64,000 nucleotides of DNA from Longispora albida DSM 44784 (GCF_000379825.1 NZ_KB903833.1:187022-251021); one strand, 5' to 3'; positions 1 to 6,990 are shown, numbered from the stretch's first letter. The notes: a model not told the origin generated them from the sequence alone. Numbers and translations are program-made.

Positions 1-919
1 CGAGCGTCGGGGTTCCGCCGTGCCCCGCTCGGGCGGAGTACGCAGAGGACGGGTCGCCGGGACGCCGCCACAGTTCCGCGCCGTCCCGCTCCCGGCCCAC
101 CAGGGTCCATCCGGATGGGGCGAGGATGTCGGCCCAGGTGCAGCCGGCAGCGAGGGCGTCGAACGGGGTGCCGTCACCAGCGGGACCGGCAGCACGCGGT
201 TCCGGGGCCGGAAGGCTCGGAGCCAGCGGCGCGGGTGCGGGCTGGGCGGCCTGAGCAGCTTCCAGGGCGGCGTACAGCTCGGGCAGGGTGAACGACACCC
301 CATCGGCCCGCAGCAGCCTGCACGGACGCTGGAGGCCCTCTTTGCGGTTGACGGTGCCGGGGATGCGCAGCACCCGCGCCAGGTCCCCTACGCCGGTGCC
401 GTAGTGCCAGCCGAGCCGCTCGGCTGCCGCACCGATGGCCTGCTGCCAGCCTGCTGATAGGGCGGCGACCTGTTCGAGGTCCCCGTCAATGACGTGCGGC
501 ACGTCGAGCAGCCACAGTGGGTAGACGCCACCGCCGGAGTGGATCCACATCGATGGCTCGGGCAAGCCGGCGGCGGCGGCGATCTGGGCGGCGGCCTCGG
601 GGTCCGGGGGCAGCGGGATGGGGGTGGTGGCGTGCCCGGGACCGTTGATGTCGATGTCGGCCCACAGGCCCGGGAACGCGAGCGACAGCTCGGCGCCGCC
701 CCGGCCGGAGCGGGGACGTTCGGTCAGGGTGGTCATTCGGGCGTAGATGCCCTGGCAGCCCTCGGCGTCGAGCTGGGCGACGTAGTCGACGGCCTGGTCG
801 AGCTGATCGGGCGCGTACACCTTGCCCTGCCAATTGTCAGTGGCAACGATGTTGAGCAGGCCGGGCGTCTCGCTGTACATCAGGTCGAACCAGTTGGCGA
901 CGACTGCGCGATCGAACAC
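1..919 (-). CDS. Bifunctional primase-polymerase (prim-pol type), C-terminus cut by window edge
   Basis: The frame runs open from a GTG at 919 to the window edge, giving 306 codons without a stop. GAGGGG lies 7 nt before the GTG and supports this start. Residues 86-90 read WADID, the metal-binding acidic pair expected of archaeo-eukaryotic type primases. They are followed by HSGGGVYPLW (127-136) and DLARVLRIPGT (179-189), a motif series typical of mobile-element prim-pol replication proteins. The family primes and copies DNA for plasmids, phages and integrative elements, often fused to a helicase. That part, if present, lies to the left of the window. It is the most downstream gene seen of the leftward element operon. 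I am confident of the family, not of the exact role. Confidence 0.8.
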   Translation of the reverse strand, partial: MFDRAVVANWFDLMYSETPGLLNIVATDNWQGKVYAPDQLDQAVDYVAQLDAEGCQGIYARMTTLTERPRSGRGGAELSLAFPGLWADIDINGPGHATTPIPLPPDPEAAAQIAAAAGLPEPSMWIHSGGGVYPLWLLDVPHVIDGDLEQVAALSAGWQQAIGAAAERLGWHYGTGVGDLARVLRIPGTVNRKEGLQRPCRLLRADGVSFTLPELYAALEAAQAAQPAPAPLAPSLPAPEPRAAGPAGDGTPFDALAAGCTWADILAPSGWTLVGRERDGAELWRRPGDPSSAYSARAGHGGTPTL

Positions 920-1023
920 TGTGGCCCCTCCCCAGGGTTGTGCTGGTCTGTCTGTGCGGCGCTCGGCCAGATGGCACCGCCCACCGGCCCCCGTAGACCG
1001 ATGGACGACGCGAACGGGCCGGG

Positions 1024-1572
1024 CTACTGGGCGCGCTGCTGCGCTGCGAGCTGCTCGGCGAGGGCACGCGCCTCGGGTCCGAGCTGCGCGAGCAGGGCCT
1101 CGGGAATCCCGCCCGCCGCTGCGGCCGGAGCGGCAGCCGGAACGGGAACGGCGGGCGGCGGGCTGGCCGGGGCCGCGACGGTGCGGGCGAACGTCGGGTT
1201 TGACGCGATCCACGCCTCCGCGCGGGATACGGCTGCCGCATCGCCGGTGGCGTCCGCGAGGGCGTACCCGGGCTGCTTGCCGGGCTGCGGCGGCGTCATG
1301 ACGACCCGCCCGAGAACCAGATCGCCGAGCTGGCGCTTGAGGCTGCCGACCGTAGGCCCGTTGAACCACAAGACATCCCGGGCGATCACGCCAGGCAGGC
1401 CGGTGACCGGGTCAGGGCTGTCGAGGTCAGCAAAGTCGACCTTGATCGCGTCCTTCTCCCCGAAGGTCGTCGCGATCTTCTCGACATACTCCGTGGGCCT
1501 GACGATCAGCAGCCGGCCGACCAGATCACGCATCGGGGCTTTTTCGCCCCCCGCTGATGGTGCTGCGAACAT
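1024..1572 (-). CDS. Hypothetical mobile-element protein, 182 aa
   Basis: The start is the ATG at 1572, preceded at good distance by AAAGGAG. A longer reading from 1608 has no such site. The N-terminal half (about residues 1-120) looks globular, with MRDLVGRLLIVRPTEYVEKI near the start. The rest is a low-complexity Ala/Pro linker and a short helical tail ending in AEQLAAQQRAQ. I recognise the general type from actinobacterial phage and integrative-element replication regions but can name no function. It lies between the nuclease gene and the primase, 104 nt ahead of the latter and on the same strand, so a role in element replication or recombination is likely but inferred. Confidence 0.7.
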   Translation of the reverse strand: MFAAPSAGGEKAPMRDLVGRLLIVRPTEYVEKIATTFGEKDAIKVDFADLDSPDPVTGLPGVIARDVLWFNGPTVGSLKRQLGDLVLGRVVMTPPQPGKQPGYALADATGDAAAVSRAEAWIASNPTFARTVAAPASPPPAVPVPAAAPAAAAGGIPEALLAQLGPEARALAEQLAAQQRAQ

Positions 1573-1619
1573 GTGCGAACTCCTTTGTGGGTAGGGATTT
1601 GCAGCCAACGCCGCGCAGA

Positions 1620-2372
1620 TCAGGCAGCCAGAGCGCCAGGGCAGCCGTGGGCGTCAGCGGGGCCGGAGCCGGGCCGCCACGCCGGGCACCACGTGCAGGT
1701 AGCCGCAGGCGCGTCGGGCAGCAGCGCCCACCGCTCGGGGTGCGCGTCGAGATCGAGCAGCCGGGCCAGTGCACCGAGGCCGGACAGGCGGGCGAGGGCG
1801 TCCTCGGCAACAGCCGGGTCGTACGGCTCGGACCACACGTGCAGCCCGCTCAGCCACCCCGACCTGGGGTAGCAGGCCAGGGCGACCCGCTCGACGGAGA
1901 TGCCCTCACGGGCCAGCCCGTAGCCATAGAGCTGCACCTGCACCCTGTACTGGTCGCCAGGGCCGTCGCGCTTGATGGCCTTGAGGCTGTCCGCGCCGAG
2001 GATCTTGTGGTCGATCAGCGTGGCCGTGTCGGTGTCGTACAGGTCGCCGGTCCCGGTCAGGGTGTCGGTGATACGGACCCGCCGCTCGACGAGCCACCGC
2101 TCCCGCCCGAGGGCAGCGTTGTGGGCGCGGAAAGCGCGGGCCAGCCAGTCGTGCCCGGCGGTCCCGATGATGCTGGGCCACGGGTCGCCGCCGCTGTTGA
2201 CGGGTTCGACCCCGGCAGCCTCGTACGCGACTCGCCGCCCGCAGGGGTGCCCGACAGAGCTGGGTCCGATGCGCCGCTGACGGCTGCGCGGGGCACCGGC
2301 GGCGGCAGCCCGCACAACGTCCTGAAGGGACTGCGCGAGGCCGGACGAGCCTGAGGGGGCGTTGAAGATCAT
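1620..2372 (-). CDS. RecB/Cas4-like PD-(D/E)XK exonuclease with probable Fe-S cluster
   Basis: This 250-aa protein has the PD-(D/E)XK nuclease core: H74, D110 in GTGDLYD, D121 and K123 in LIDHK, and the downstream QYRVQVQLYGY helix (141-151) that matches the QxxxY motif of RecB-family nucleases. A cysteine at 44 plus C226, C229 and C244 reproduces the split four-cysteine arrangement that holds a 4Fe-4S cluster in Cas4 and AddB-type nucleases. Such proteins degrade or resect DNA ends, and in phages act in recombination. No cas genes are nearby, so a CRISPR role is unlikely. It lies in the leftward element operon. The 281 nt upstream hold no ORF I trust. Confidence 0.8.
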   Translation of the reverse strand: MIFNAPSGSSGLAQSLQDVVRAAAAGAPRSRQRRIGPSSVGHPCGRRVAYEAAGVEPVNSGGDPWPSIIGTAGHDWLARAFRAHNAALGRERWLVERRVRITDTLTGTGDLYDTDTATLIDHKILGADSLKAIKRDGPGDQYRVQVQLYGYGLAREGISVERVALACYPRSGWLSGLHVWSEPYDPAVAEDALARLSGLGALARLLDLDAHPERWALLPDAPAATCTWCPAWRPGSGPADAHGCPGALAA

Positions 2373-2653
2373 GACCCCACCGTCCCGGCCAGCTCGACGC
2401 CACGGCAGGGGGCAGCAGGGGGCACGAGGGGACCCGCCCCCGGCTGAACAGAGCGAACGTCTCGGTGGTCATGGGCTTCACGCTGCCGCCGGCCCGGTGT
2501 GCACCGGCAGGTTGCGACCCGTTGCGACCCGCAACGGTCACCGCTGCGACCAGCCCCGATCATGATCGTCATGGCCTCACCGTCCCCGGGCCAAGGCGGT
2601 GGCGGTAGTTGGCTGACGTGGTCCCGTGTAGTCCCGCCAGGTCCCGGGCCGGC

Positions 2654-2971
2654 TCACGCGGCGGCCTCGTCAACGAGGGAGAACCGGCGGCGGACGGTCT
2701 CGACAGTGCACTCCGCGACCAGTGCGGCCGGGGCCAGCTTGCGCAGCCGGGAAGCGTCGACCCGCCGGTCCGTGTAGGTGGAGAACCGCACGGCGACCCG
2801 GCCGGCGACGGTTCCGGCCTCAGCCTCGCCGAGCCTCGCCTCGATCACGCGGCGCAGCTCGTCACGGGCTGCGGCCCAGCGGCGGGCCTCGGCGTCGAGC
2901 TGGCGGAACGCCGTCAGCGTCGCAGTCAGGTCGTCGACGGCCAGCGTGGCCGGCGCGGGCTGCTCACTCAC
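2654..2971 (-). CDS. Small phage-type protein, probable nuclease partner
   Basis: The protein has 105 residues. The first half is a helical, charged segment (about 12-55) containing RRWAAARDELRRVIEARLGEA. The second half contains GRVAVRFSTYTDRRVDASRLRKLAP followed by a basic tail. This layout, with a predicted helix pair and then a short beta/basic segment, resembles small proteins found next to YqaJ or RecB-type nucleases in phage recombination modules; that link is from memory of the pattern. Its GTG start overlaps the stop of the LexA-like gene by 4 nt (GTGA), so the two are translationally coupled. The region after it (2373-2653) is probably untranslated. Function unknown. Confidence 0.6.
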   Translation of the reverse strand: MSEQPAPATLAVDDLTATLTAFRQLDAEARRWAAARDELRRVIEARLGEAEAGTVAGRVAVRFSTYTDRRVDASRLRKLAPAALVAECTVETVRRRFSLVDEAAA

Positions 2972-3204
2972 GCGACCACCCCCGCCCCTGCGGGCGTGAG
3001 CCGCAGCGTGCGGGCGCGGCTGGGGACGTGCTCGACCAGGCCGCCACTGGCGAGGCGGTCGACGTGGTAGCTGACGGTGGTGACGGATAGGCCGACTGCC
3101 TCGCCCAGGTCCCGCAGGCTCGGCGGGTATCCGCGCTCGGCCGTGTAGGCGTGCAGGGCGTGCAGCACGGCGACCCGCTCATCGGTCAGCACGTTCGTCC
3201 TCAT
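2968..3204 (-). CDS. LexA-type winged-helix DNA-binding domain without peptidase domain
   Basis: Residues 5-70 of this 78-aa protein match the N-terminal DNA-binding domain of LexA. LTDERVAVLHALHAYTAERGYPPSLRDLGEAVGLS (6-40) is close to actinobacterial LexA, and VTTVSYHVDRLASGGLVE (41-58) is the recognition helix and wing region. The Ser/Lys autopeptidase domain of LexA is absent; the protein stops after the wing. The start is ATG 3204, with AGGTGGGG just upstream. It overlaps the next gene by GTGA and an upstream 35-codon ORF by ATGA. It lies downstream of a promoter that carries an SOS box. A repressor of element genes that DNA damage cannot cleave is one reading; an activator or anti-repressor is possible. 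Confidence 0.75.
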   Translation of the reverse strand: MRTNVLTDERVAVLHALHAYTAERGYPPSLRDLGEAVGLSVTTVSYHVDRLASGGLVEHVPSRARTLRLTPAGAGVVA

Positions 3205-3308
3205 CGGACCCCACCTCTGCCGCTCACACCAGGCTTGCGGGCAAGGCGGGCGGGACTGCGCTGGCAAGCGCCGCGCGTCGCAGCGGAAGCTGCACAGGGA
3301 ACAGCCAT
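3201..3308 (-). CDS. Possible 35-codon leader ORF
   Basis: ATG 3308 follows GGAGG with 6-nt spacing, one of the best ribosome-binding sites in the element. The frame reads MAVPCAASAATRGACQRSP and continues to a TGA that overlaps the lexA-like ATG (ATGA). The peptide is basic, has two cysteines and resembles nothing I know. Good initiation signals and coupling argue that it is translated, perhaps only to deliver ribosomes to the next gene. Composition alone does not prove coding. Confidence 0.4.
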   Translation of the reverse strand: MAVPCAASAATRGACQRSPARLARKPGVSGRGGVR

Positions 3309-3361
3309 GATTCACCTCCATCAAATGGCCCGTTGGTTCTAACCGAGACCTGCGGGCCGAG

Positions 3362-3384
3362 AAAAAGCCGGGCGGGGACCCGGC
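3362..3384 (-). terminator. Intrinsic terminator in leader of lexA-like operon
   Basis: On the minus strand GCCGGG, a 6-nt loop and CCCGGC (3384-3367) are followed directly by TTTTT. It lies about 140 nt downstream of the SOS-box promoter and before the lexA-like gene. It should therefore end or attenuate transcripts starting there. Confidence 0.6.
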
Positions 3385-3523
3385 GGACAGCGCACCCCGG
3401 CCCGTCTCGCACGGGCTGCCGGCTCGGCCAGGCGGGGGCCACCCCGGCTGCACAAGGCGGCGGGGCTTGTAAAGCTTGGTGGCACTCTGGAGTTCTCAAG
3501 GGACGATCACAGCGGGTGATTCA

Positions 3524-3555
3524 TCGAACCTACGTTCGCATGATCGAACCGTCAA
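3524..3555 (-). promoter_or_regulatory. Promoter overlapped by a LexA (SOS) box
   Basis: Minus-strand -35 TTGACG (3555-3550), 17-bp spacer and -10 TAGGTT (3532-3527) fit the actinobacterial housekeeping consensus. TCGAAC-CTAC-GTTCGC (3524-3539) covers the -10. It matches the actinobacterial SOS box TCGAAC-N4-GTTCGA at 11 of the 12 conserved positions. A further half-site TCGAAC lies at 3544-3549. LexA bound here would block the promoter. Confidence 0.7.
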
Positions 3556-3702
3556 CTGTTTCAGCCGACGCATGGTGCGATGCGACCGAAAGGTTTAGTG
3601 CAGGCGTTCTAGAGACCTGGGAGCATGCATGAGCCAGCTCCCCCGGGGGAACCTCTCTGTAGAGCCTGGCGCCTGATGCAAAAAAGGTACCTTCGGAAAG
3701 TG

Positions 3703-3740
3703 TTGTGAGGGCACGCTAAGTTCTAGCTAAGTGCCGCTAA
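3703..3740 (+). promoter_or_regulatory. Three helically phased GCTAA repeats, possible operator of the double-HTH gene
   Basis: GCTAAG at 3715 and 3726 and GCTAA at 3736 are spaced 11 and 10 bp, about one helical turn each. They sit just before the double-HTH gene. TTGTGA (3703) and TAGCTA (3724) could be its -35 and -10, but the 15-bp spacer is short. A binding site for the neighbouring regulator is inferred. Confidence 0.4.
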
Positions 3741-3788
3741 CACAGGTGGCCAGCGGGTATGCGACCCGCTCAGGGGAGGAGGCCGCGC

Positions 3789-4631
3789 GTGCTGACGTTC
3801 ACCGATGTTTTCGAGGCCCAGCGCGCCGGGCGCTCGTACAAGGCTCTCGCCGATGAGGTCGGTATCCATCACACGGCGATCTTCAGCCTGGCGAGCGGGG
3901 CCAACACCGAGTTTCCCTCGCGGTCCACCATCGGCCCTCTCGCCGCCGCCCTGCGCGTTACCGAGCCGGGGCTGATCGCGGCCATAGCCCAGGGGCTCGG
4001 CATAGACATGGGCCTGATTGAGATCCCGCGCCTGACCCTCGCGCACGAACTTCCCCCCGAGTCCGACGAGCTGCGCGACCCGCTGCGGCGGAGCATCCTC
4101 GACACCATCTGGTCACTCGTCAGCCTCGCCGGGCATCCCCCGCGCCCCCGGCCCCACACGCCGGTCCAGATCGCTGCCGCCGAGCCCACCCCGACCTTGT
4201 CAGCCTTGATCAGGGCACACAAAGGGGACAGGACCGCCAAGGCACTCGCCGCCGGAATCGGTATCGGCACCACTACCCTGCACACCCTGACGACCGGCAC
4301 CAACACGGAGTTCCCCCGGCCCCTCACACTGATCGGAATCGCCGGCGCCCTGCGGGTACCTCAACGTCTCGTCGTCTCAGCCACCGCAGTCGGGCTGGGA
4401 TTCGACATGGACGCCGCCAGCCAGCCCGCTTCCCAGTTCGGCGCGGAAATCCCTCCCGAAGCCGACCAGCTCCCCGAAGCCAGCCGGCAGGCCATCATTG
4501 ACCTGGTGCTCTCGTCCCTGGCGATCATCTACGCCCCGTTTGCGCCGCAAACCGAGGACCCCGCGCAGCCAGCCCCGGAGACAGCGGATCAGGTCGCGGC
4601 AAGCGTCCGCCACCTACGCCGCGCACAGTGA
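3789..4631 (+). CDS. Regulator made of two tandem copies of one HTH-containing unit
   Basis: GTG 3789 is chosen because GGGGAGGAGG ends 6 nt before it; an ATG at 3759 has no such site. The 280-aa product is an internal duplication. Residues 3-74 and 136-207 align: SYKALADEVGIHHTAIFSLASGANTEF against TAKALAAGIGIGTTTLHTLTTGTNTEF, each ending LG(I/F)DM. The following tails also align (ELPPESDELRD at 87, EIPPEADQLPE at 220). Each unit contains a helix-turn-helix of the Xre/Cro type. A protein with two fused DNA-binding units probably binds paired or extended sites as a monomer. It is transcribed divergently from the lexA-like operon, the position of an element regulator. Its targets are unknown. 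Confidence 0.75.
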   Translation: MLTFTDVFEAQRAGRSYKALADEVGIHHTAIFSLASGANTEFPSRSTIGPLAAALRVTEPGLIAAIAQGLGIDMGLIEIPRLTLAHELPPESDELRDPLRRSILDTIWSLVSLAGHPPRPRPHTPVQIAAAEPTPTLSALIRAHKGDRTAKALAAGIGIGTTTLHTLTTGTNTEFPRPLTLIGIAGALRVPQRLVVSATAVGLGFDMDAASQPASQFGAEIPPEADQLPEASRQAIIDLVLSSLAIIYAPFAPQTEDPAQPAPETADQVAASVRHLRRAQ

Positions 4632-4856
4632 CGTTCACCACATCCCGTGACAGCATTGGCGCTCAATGGCGCTCATTGCCACGCATTCACACGAACCACA
4701 TCGTTCACTCTTTGCAATCACAAATTGTGAAGTCCCACGTGTCACAGAGTGCGGTTAGGATCAACCCCCTACCCGGCCCCACCGCTGGGGAGACGAGCAA
4801 ACCCGCCGGTCACTGACCTAACAGGACCTCCAGCGGGTGTAGGGGAGGCACACACG

Positions 4857-5336
4857 GTGGACAGCACGACCAGTAACGATCCGCTGCGCGGCGCAGCACT
4901 CGCCCACCACCCGATCGTGTGGTCCGGCAACGTCACGCGCGGCTGGTTCTCGCGCGAAGAGAACGCATACATTCTGCCCGACACCTGCGACACCGTGCGT
5001 ACCCGCGACGCCATCGCCTACGCCAAGGCGCGCGTCGAACTGATGGGCTCAAAGCTGCCCAGCCTCCACCGGCACATCGCGCGCCGCGCCTCGGCCAGCC
5101 TCATCAGCATCGAGACCCTCGCCGTTGCGATGGTGAGCTGCGACGGGCTCACCGCACAGGCACAGGCCCTCGGCGTGCTCCCCAGCACCCTCACCGACCG
5201 CATCGACACCCTCACCCTGCCCGAACGGCACAAGCTGACCCGCCTTATCGAGCAGTACCGCACCGACTGCGGTGGGCGCGTGTGGGAACTCCGCCGCCGG
5301 CTGCTCGTCGTATCCCCCCAAGACCTCGCCTCGTAA
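4857..5336 (+). CDS. Hypothetical element protein, 159 aa
   Basis: GTG 4857 follows AGGGGAGG at 8 nt. A longer reading from 4749 lacks a site and runs through the likely promoter area. The protein is mostly helical. The middle (RRASASLISIETLAVAMV, about 80-97) and the C-terminal TLPERHKLTRLIEQYRTDC segment look like a compact helical fold. I recognise no family and no catalytic motif. The 225 nt between this gene and the double-HTH gene contain TAGGAT (4756), a possible -10, and the small palindrome CACAAATTGTG. It converges on the integrase gene with a shared terminator between. A function in excision or regulation would be a guess. Confidence 0.6.
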   Translation: MDSTTSNDPLRGAALAHHPIVWSGNVTRGWFSREENAYILPDTCDTVRTRDAIAYAKARVELMGSKLPSLHRHIARRASASLISIETLAVAMVSCDGLTAQAQALGVLPSTLTDRIDTLTLPERHKLTRLIEQYRTDCGGRVWELRRRLLVVSPQDLAS

Positions 5337-5343
5337 ACACAGC

Positions 5344-5382
5344 TGAGGTGCCGCCCCGGGGTGTCACGGCGACGGCACCTCA
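5344..5382. terminator. Bidirectional terminator between convergent genes
   Basis: TGAGGTGCCG (5344-5353) pairs with CGGCACCTCA (5373-5382). The hairpin lies between the stop of the hypothetical gene and the stop of the integrase gene, so it can serve both. Confidence 0.6.
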
Positions 5383-5397
5383 CCCAGTCCTACGCGT

Positions 5398-6561
5398 CTA
5401 CGCCGCCGCTGAACGCTTACCCCGGCGGCGACTCTCCAGCTCGACGACCCCAGCAGCCGGTGCAGCCGGCTCAGGCTCGGCGTACATCCGCCGCCCCTGC
5501 AACAGCGCGCGCAGCTTGTCGCGGTGGGTGTCAACGCCGATGTACGCCATCGTGGTCGAGATGTTCGCGTGCCCCAGCAACGTCTGCACCATCACCAGCG
5601 CGTCATCCGTGCCGCTGTCCCTCAGCCGCTCGTACAGCGCTTTTGCGGCCGAACGGCGCAGGGTGTGACCCCCAACCTGCTTGAGGCCCCCAGGCTCCCA
5701 CCCGAGGGCCTTGAGCACGAACTTGATGGAGCGTTCGATGGTCTGCCTGCGCAGCGGCTTCTCAGGGTCAACCGGCCACTGTGGAACCATCCGCATCACG
5801 CCCGGCGCATTCCTAAGCCCCCGGGGCATGCCCGGCGATCCGCTGGGCAGCCGCGCCGGAAGCAGGTACCAGCCCGCAACCAGCCGGGTCCGGCCGGACA
5901 TCTGCCGGTACCACCCGAAGTAGGTCACCAGTTCTTCCAGCAGTTCAGCGCAGATGGGCTTGCGTTCCCGCTTCTGGGTCTTCGGGGACACCAGCTCAAT
6001 TTCCATCGCTGCGAAGTCCACCGACTCGATCCGCAGCAGTACCGCCTCACCCGGACGGCACCCCAGGTAGATCCCGAGCGCCGCCGCCATCCGCTCAACC
6101 GGGTGCCGCTGGCCAGCGGCCTCCAGCATCTCGGGCAGCCGCTCCGCCGGAACACGATGCAGCGTGTTCGCCACAGCCTTCCTCGCGTACTTCAACTCGG
6201 CGGTCGCGGTCAGCGTAGGCAGCACATAGGCCCGGTCCCGCGCCCACTCCAGGAACATGCTCAGGCTGGCGCGGTCGCTGTTAAGCGACGCCTGCGACTT
6301 TCCCGTGCGCCGCCCGCCGAGATGCGCGTCTCCCTGCTCGATGTCCTGCAAGCACAAGTCAATGTGCCGGGCGCGCAGATCGTCGGTACGCAGCCCAGCA
6401 GCGGCAGCCTGCAAGCGCTGCAGGGTCGCCCGCCGCTGCCGCTGCGTCGAGTCCGACAGCCGGGAGAACACCGACGACGACGTGTACTCCTCGATCGCGT
6501 CCGCGACCGGGATGCTGTAGATCATGGGGACAGCCCTTCGAGTGATCAGCGTGTCCCGCAT
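5398..6561 (-). CDS. int: Tyrosine recombinase (integrase) of the mobile element
   Basis: The 387-aa protein has an N-terminal SAM-like core-binding domain (about 18-115) and a catalytic domain with the full active-site set: R169 in LGCRPGEA, K194 in SPKTQK, H299 and R302 in GHTLRRS, H331 in LLGHAN and the nucleophile Y340 in TTMAYIGV. It would integrate and excise the element by strand exchange at an attachment site. ATG 6561 has GAGGG at 5 nt; ATG 6525 with AAGGG at 8 nt is an alternative giving 375 aa. Its place at the end of the element next to core genes suggests the attachment site lies in or near 6560-6990. Two palindromes overlap its promoter. Confidence 0.93.
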   Translation of the reverse strand: MRDTLITRRAVPMIYSIPVADAIEEYTSSSVFSRLSDSTQRQRRATLQRLQAAAAGLRTDDLRARHIDLCLQDIEQGDAHLGGRRTGKSQASLNSDRASLSMFLEWARDRAYVLPTLTATAELKYARKAVANTLHRVPAERLPEMLEAAGQRHPVERMAAALGIYLGCRPGEAVLLRIESVDFAAMEIELVSPKTQKRERKPICAELLEELVTYFGWYRQMSGRTRLVAGWYLLPARLPSGSPGMPRGLRNAPGVMRMVPQWPVDPEKPLRRQTIERSIKFVLKALGWEPGGLKQVGGHTLRRSAAKALYERLRDSGTDDALVMVQTLLGHANISTTMAYIGVDTHRDKLRALLQGRRMYAEPEPAAPAAGVVELESRRRGKRSAAA

Positions 6562-6593
6562 GTCGACCCTCGCCCCCTGTTCAGTTGGATAAG

Positions 6594-6649
6594 CACCTAC
6601 CTCACACTACATCTAGTGCAAAGTTTCTAGATCGGCACTACATCTAGTG
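6594..6649 (-). promoter_or_regulatory. Integrase promoter with two identical operator-like palindromes
   Basis: CACTACATCTAGTG occurs at 6605-6618 and 6636-6649, 31 bp apart (about three helical turns). Each is a CACTA/TAGTG inverted repeat. The minus-strand -35 TTGCAC (6621-6616) overlaps the first; -10 TAGGTG is at 6599-6594 (16-bp spacer). Repressor sites or integrase arm sites are both possible. Confidence 0.6.
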
Positions 6650-6990
6650 GTGAATGCTTATGTGGACGACGGAGCGGGGTGTGGACAACGTCGCGCGGCG
6701 CGCGCCTGGTCAGCCCATGATCGCGATTGGCGCAGCCAAACCCAGCCGGAGCAGACGACACCTGCTCGGCCACAAGCGCGGCCCCGCACACACACCGACC
6801 CACGGGCCCACGGACCCAGGCAACGGCCGGAAGCCAACACCGATCACAGCCCTCTGGCGTCCAGTACCGTTCAACACCCCGGTGCCTAACCCGGCCGGCT
6901 TACGCCCGGGGACCGGGCAACAGGGCCGGCGGGCAGAGCAGCGTCACGCGGTACCAGAGAAACCGGTGTCCGGAACCCGGTACCGAAGAA
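6650..6990. other. Gene-free junction between mobile element and core genome
   Basis: About 340 bp without a credible gene separates the integrase promoter from the DUF2469 terminator. No tRNA gene is visible. The attachment-site core probably lies here or within the integrase leader but cannot be fixed without the other end of the element. Confidence 0.5.

Noticed and set aside
494-1594. Plus-strand open frame of 366 codons at the left edge
   Set aside because: It is antisense to the primase and hypothetical genes, and no ribosome site or domain is seen.
1620-2372. Cas4 of a CRISPR system
   Set aside because: The motif set fits Cas4/RecB nucleases, but there is no repeat array and no other cas gene in the window.
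2369-2572. 67-codon minus ORF whose stop overlaps the RecB-like start (ATGA)
   Set aside because: The overlap is tempting but the peptide is of shadow-like composition and no ribosome site is present. A second overlapping frame starting MTTETFALFSRGR is equally unsupported. Left as non-coding (2373-2653).
3639-3650. Palindrome TCCCCCGGGGGA
   Set aside because: Perfect but short, with no loop or T-tract, and such GC palindromes are expected in this composition.
6650-6990. tRNA or attachment-site tRNA at the element junction
   Set aside because: No cloverleaf or conserved TTCGA-type T-loop with acceptor pairing could be found in this stretch.
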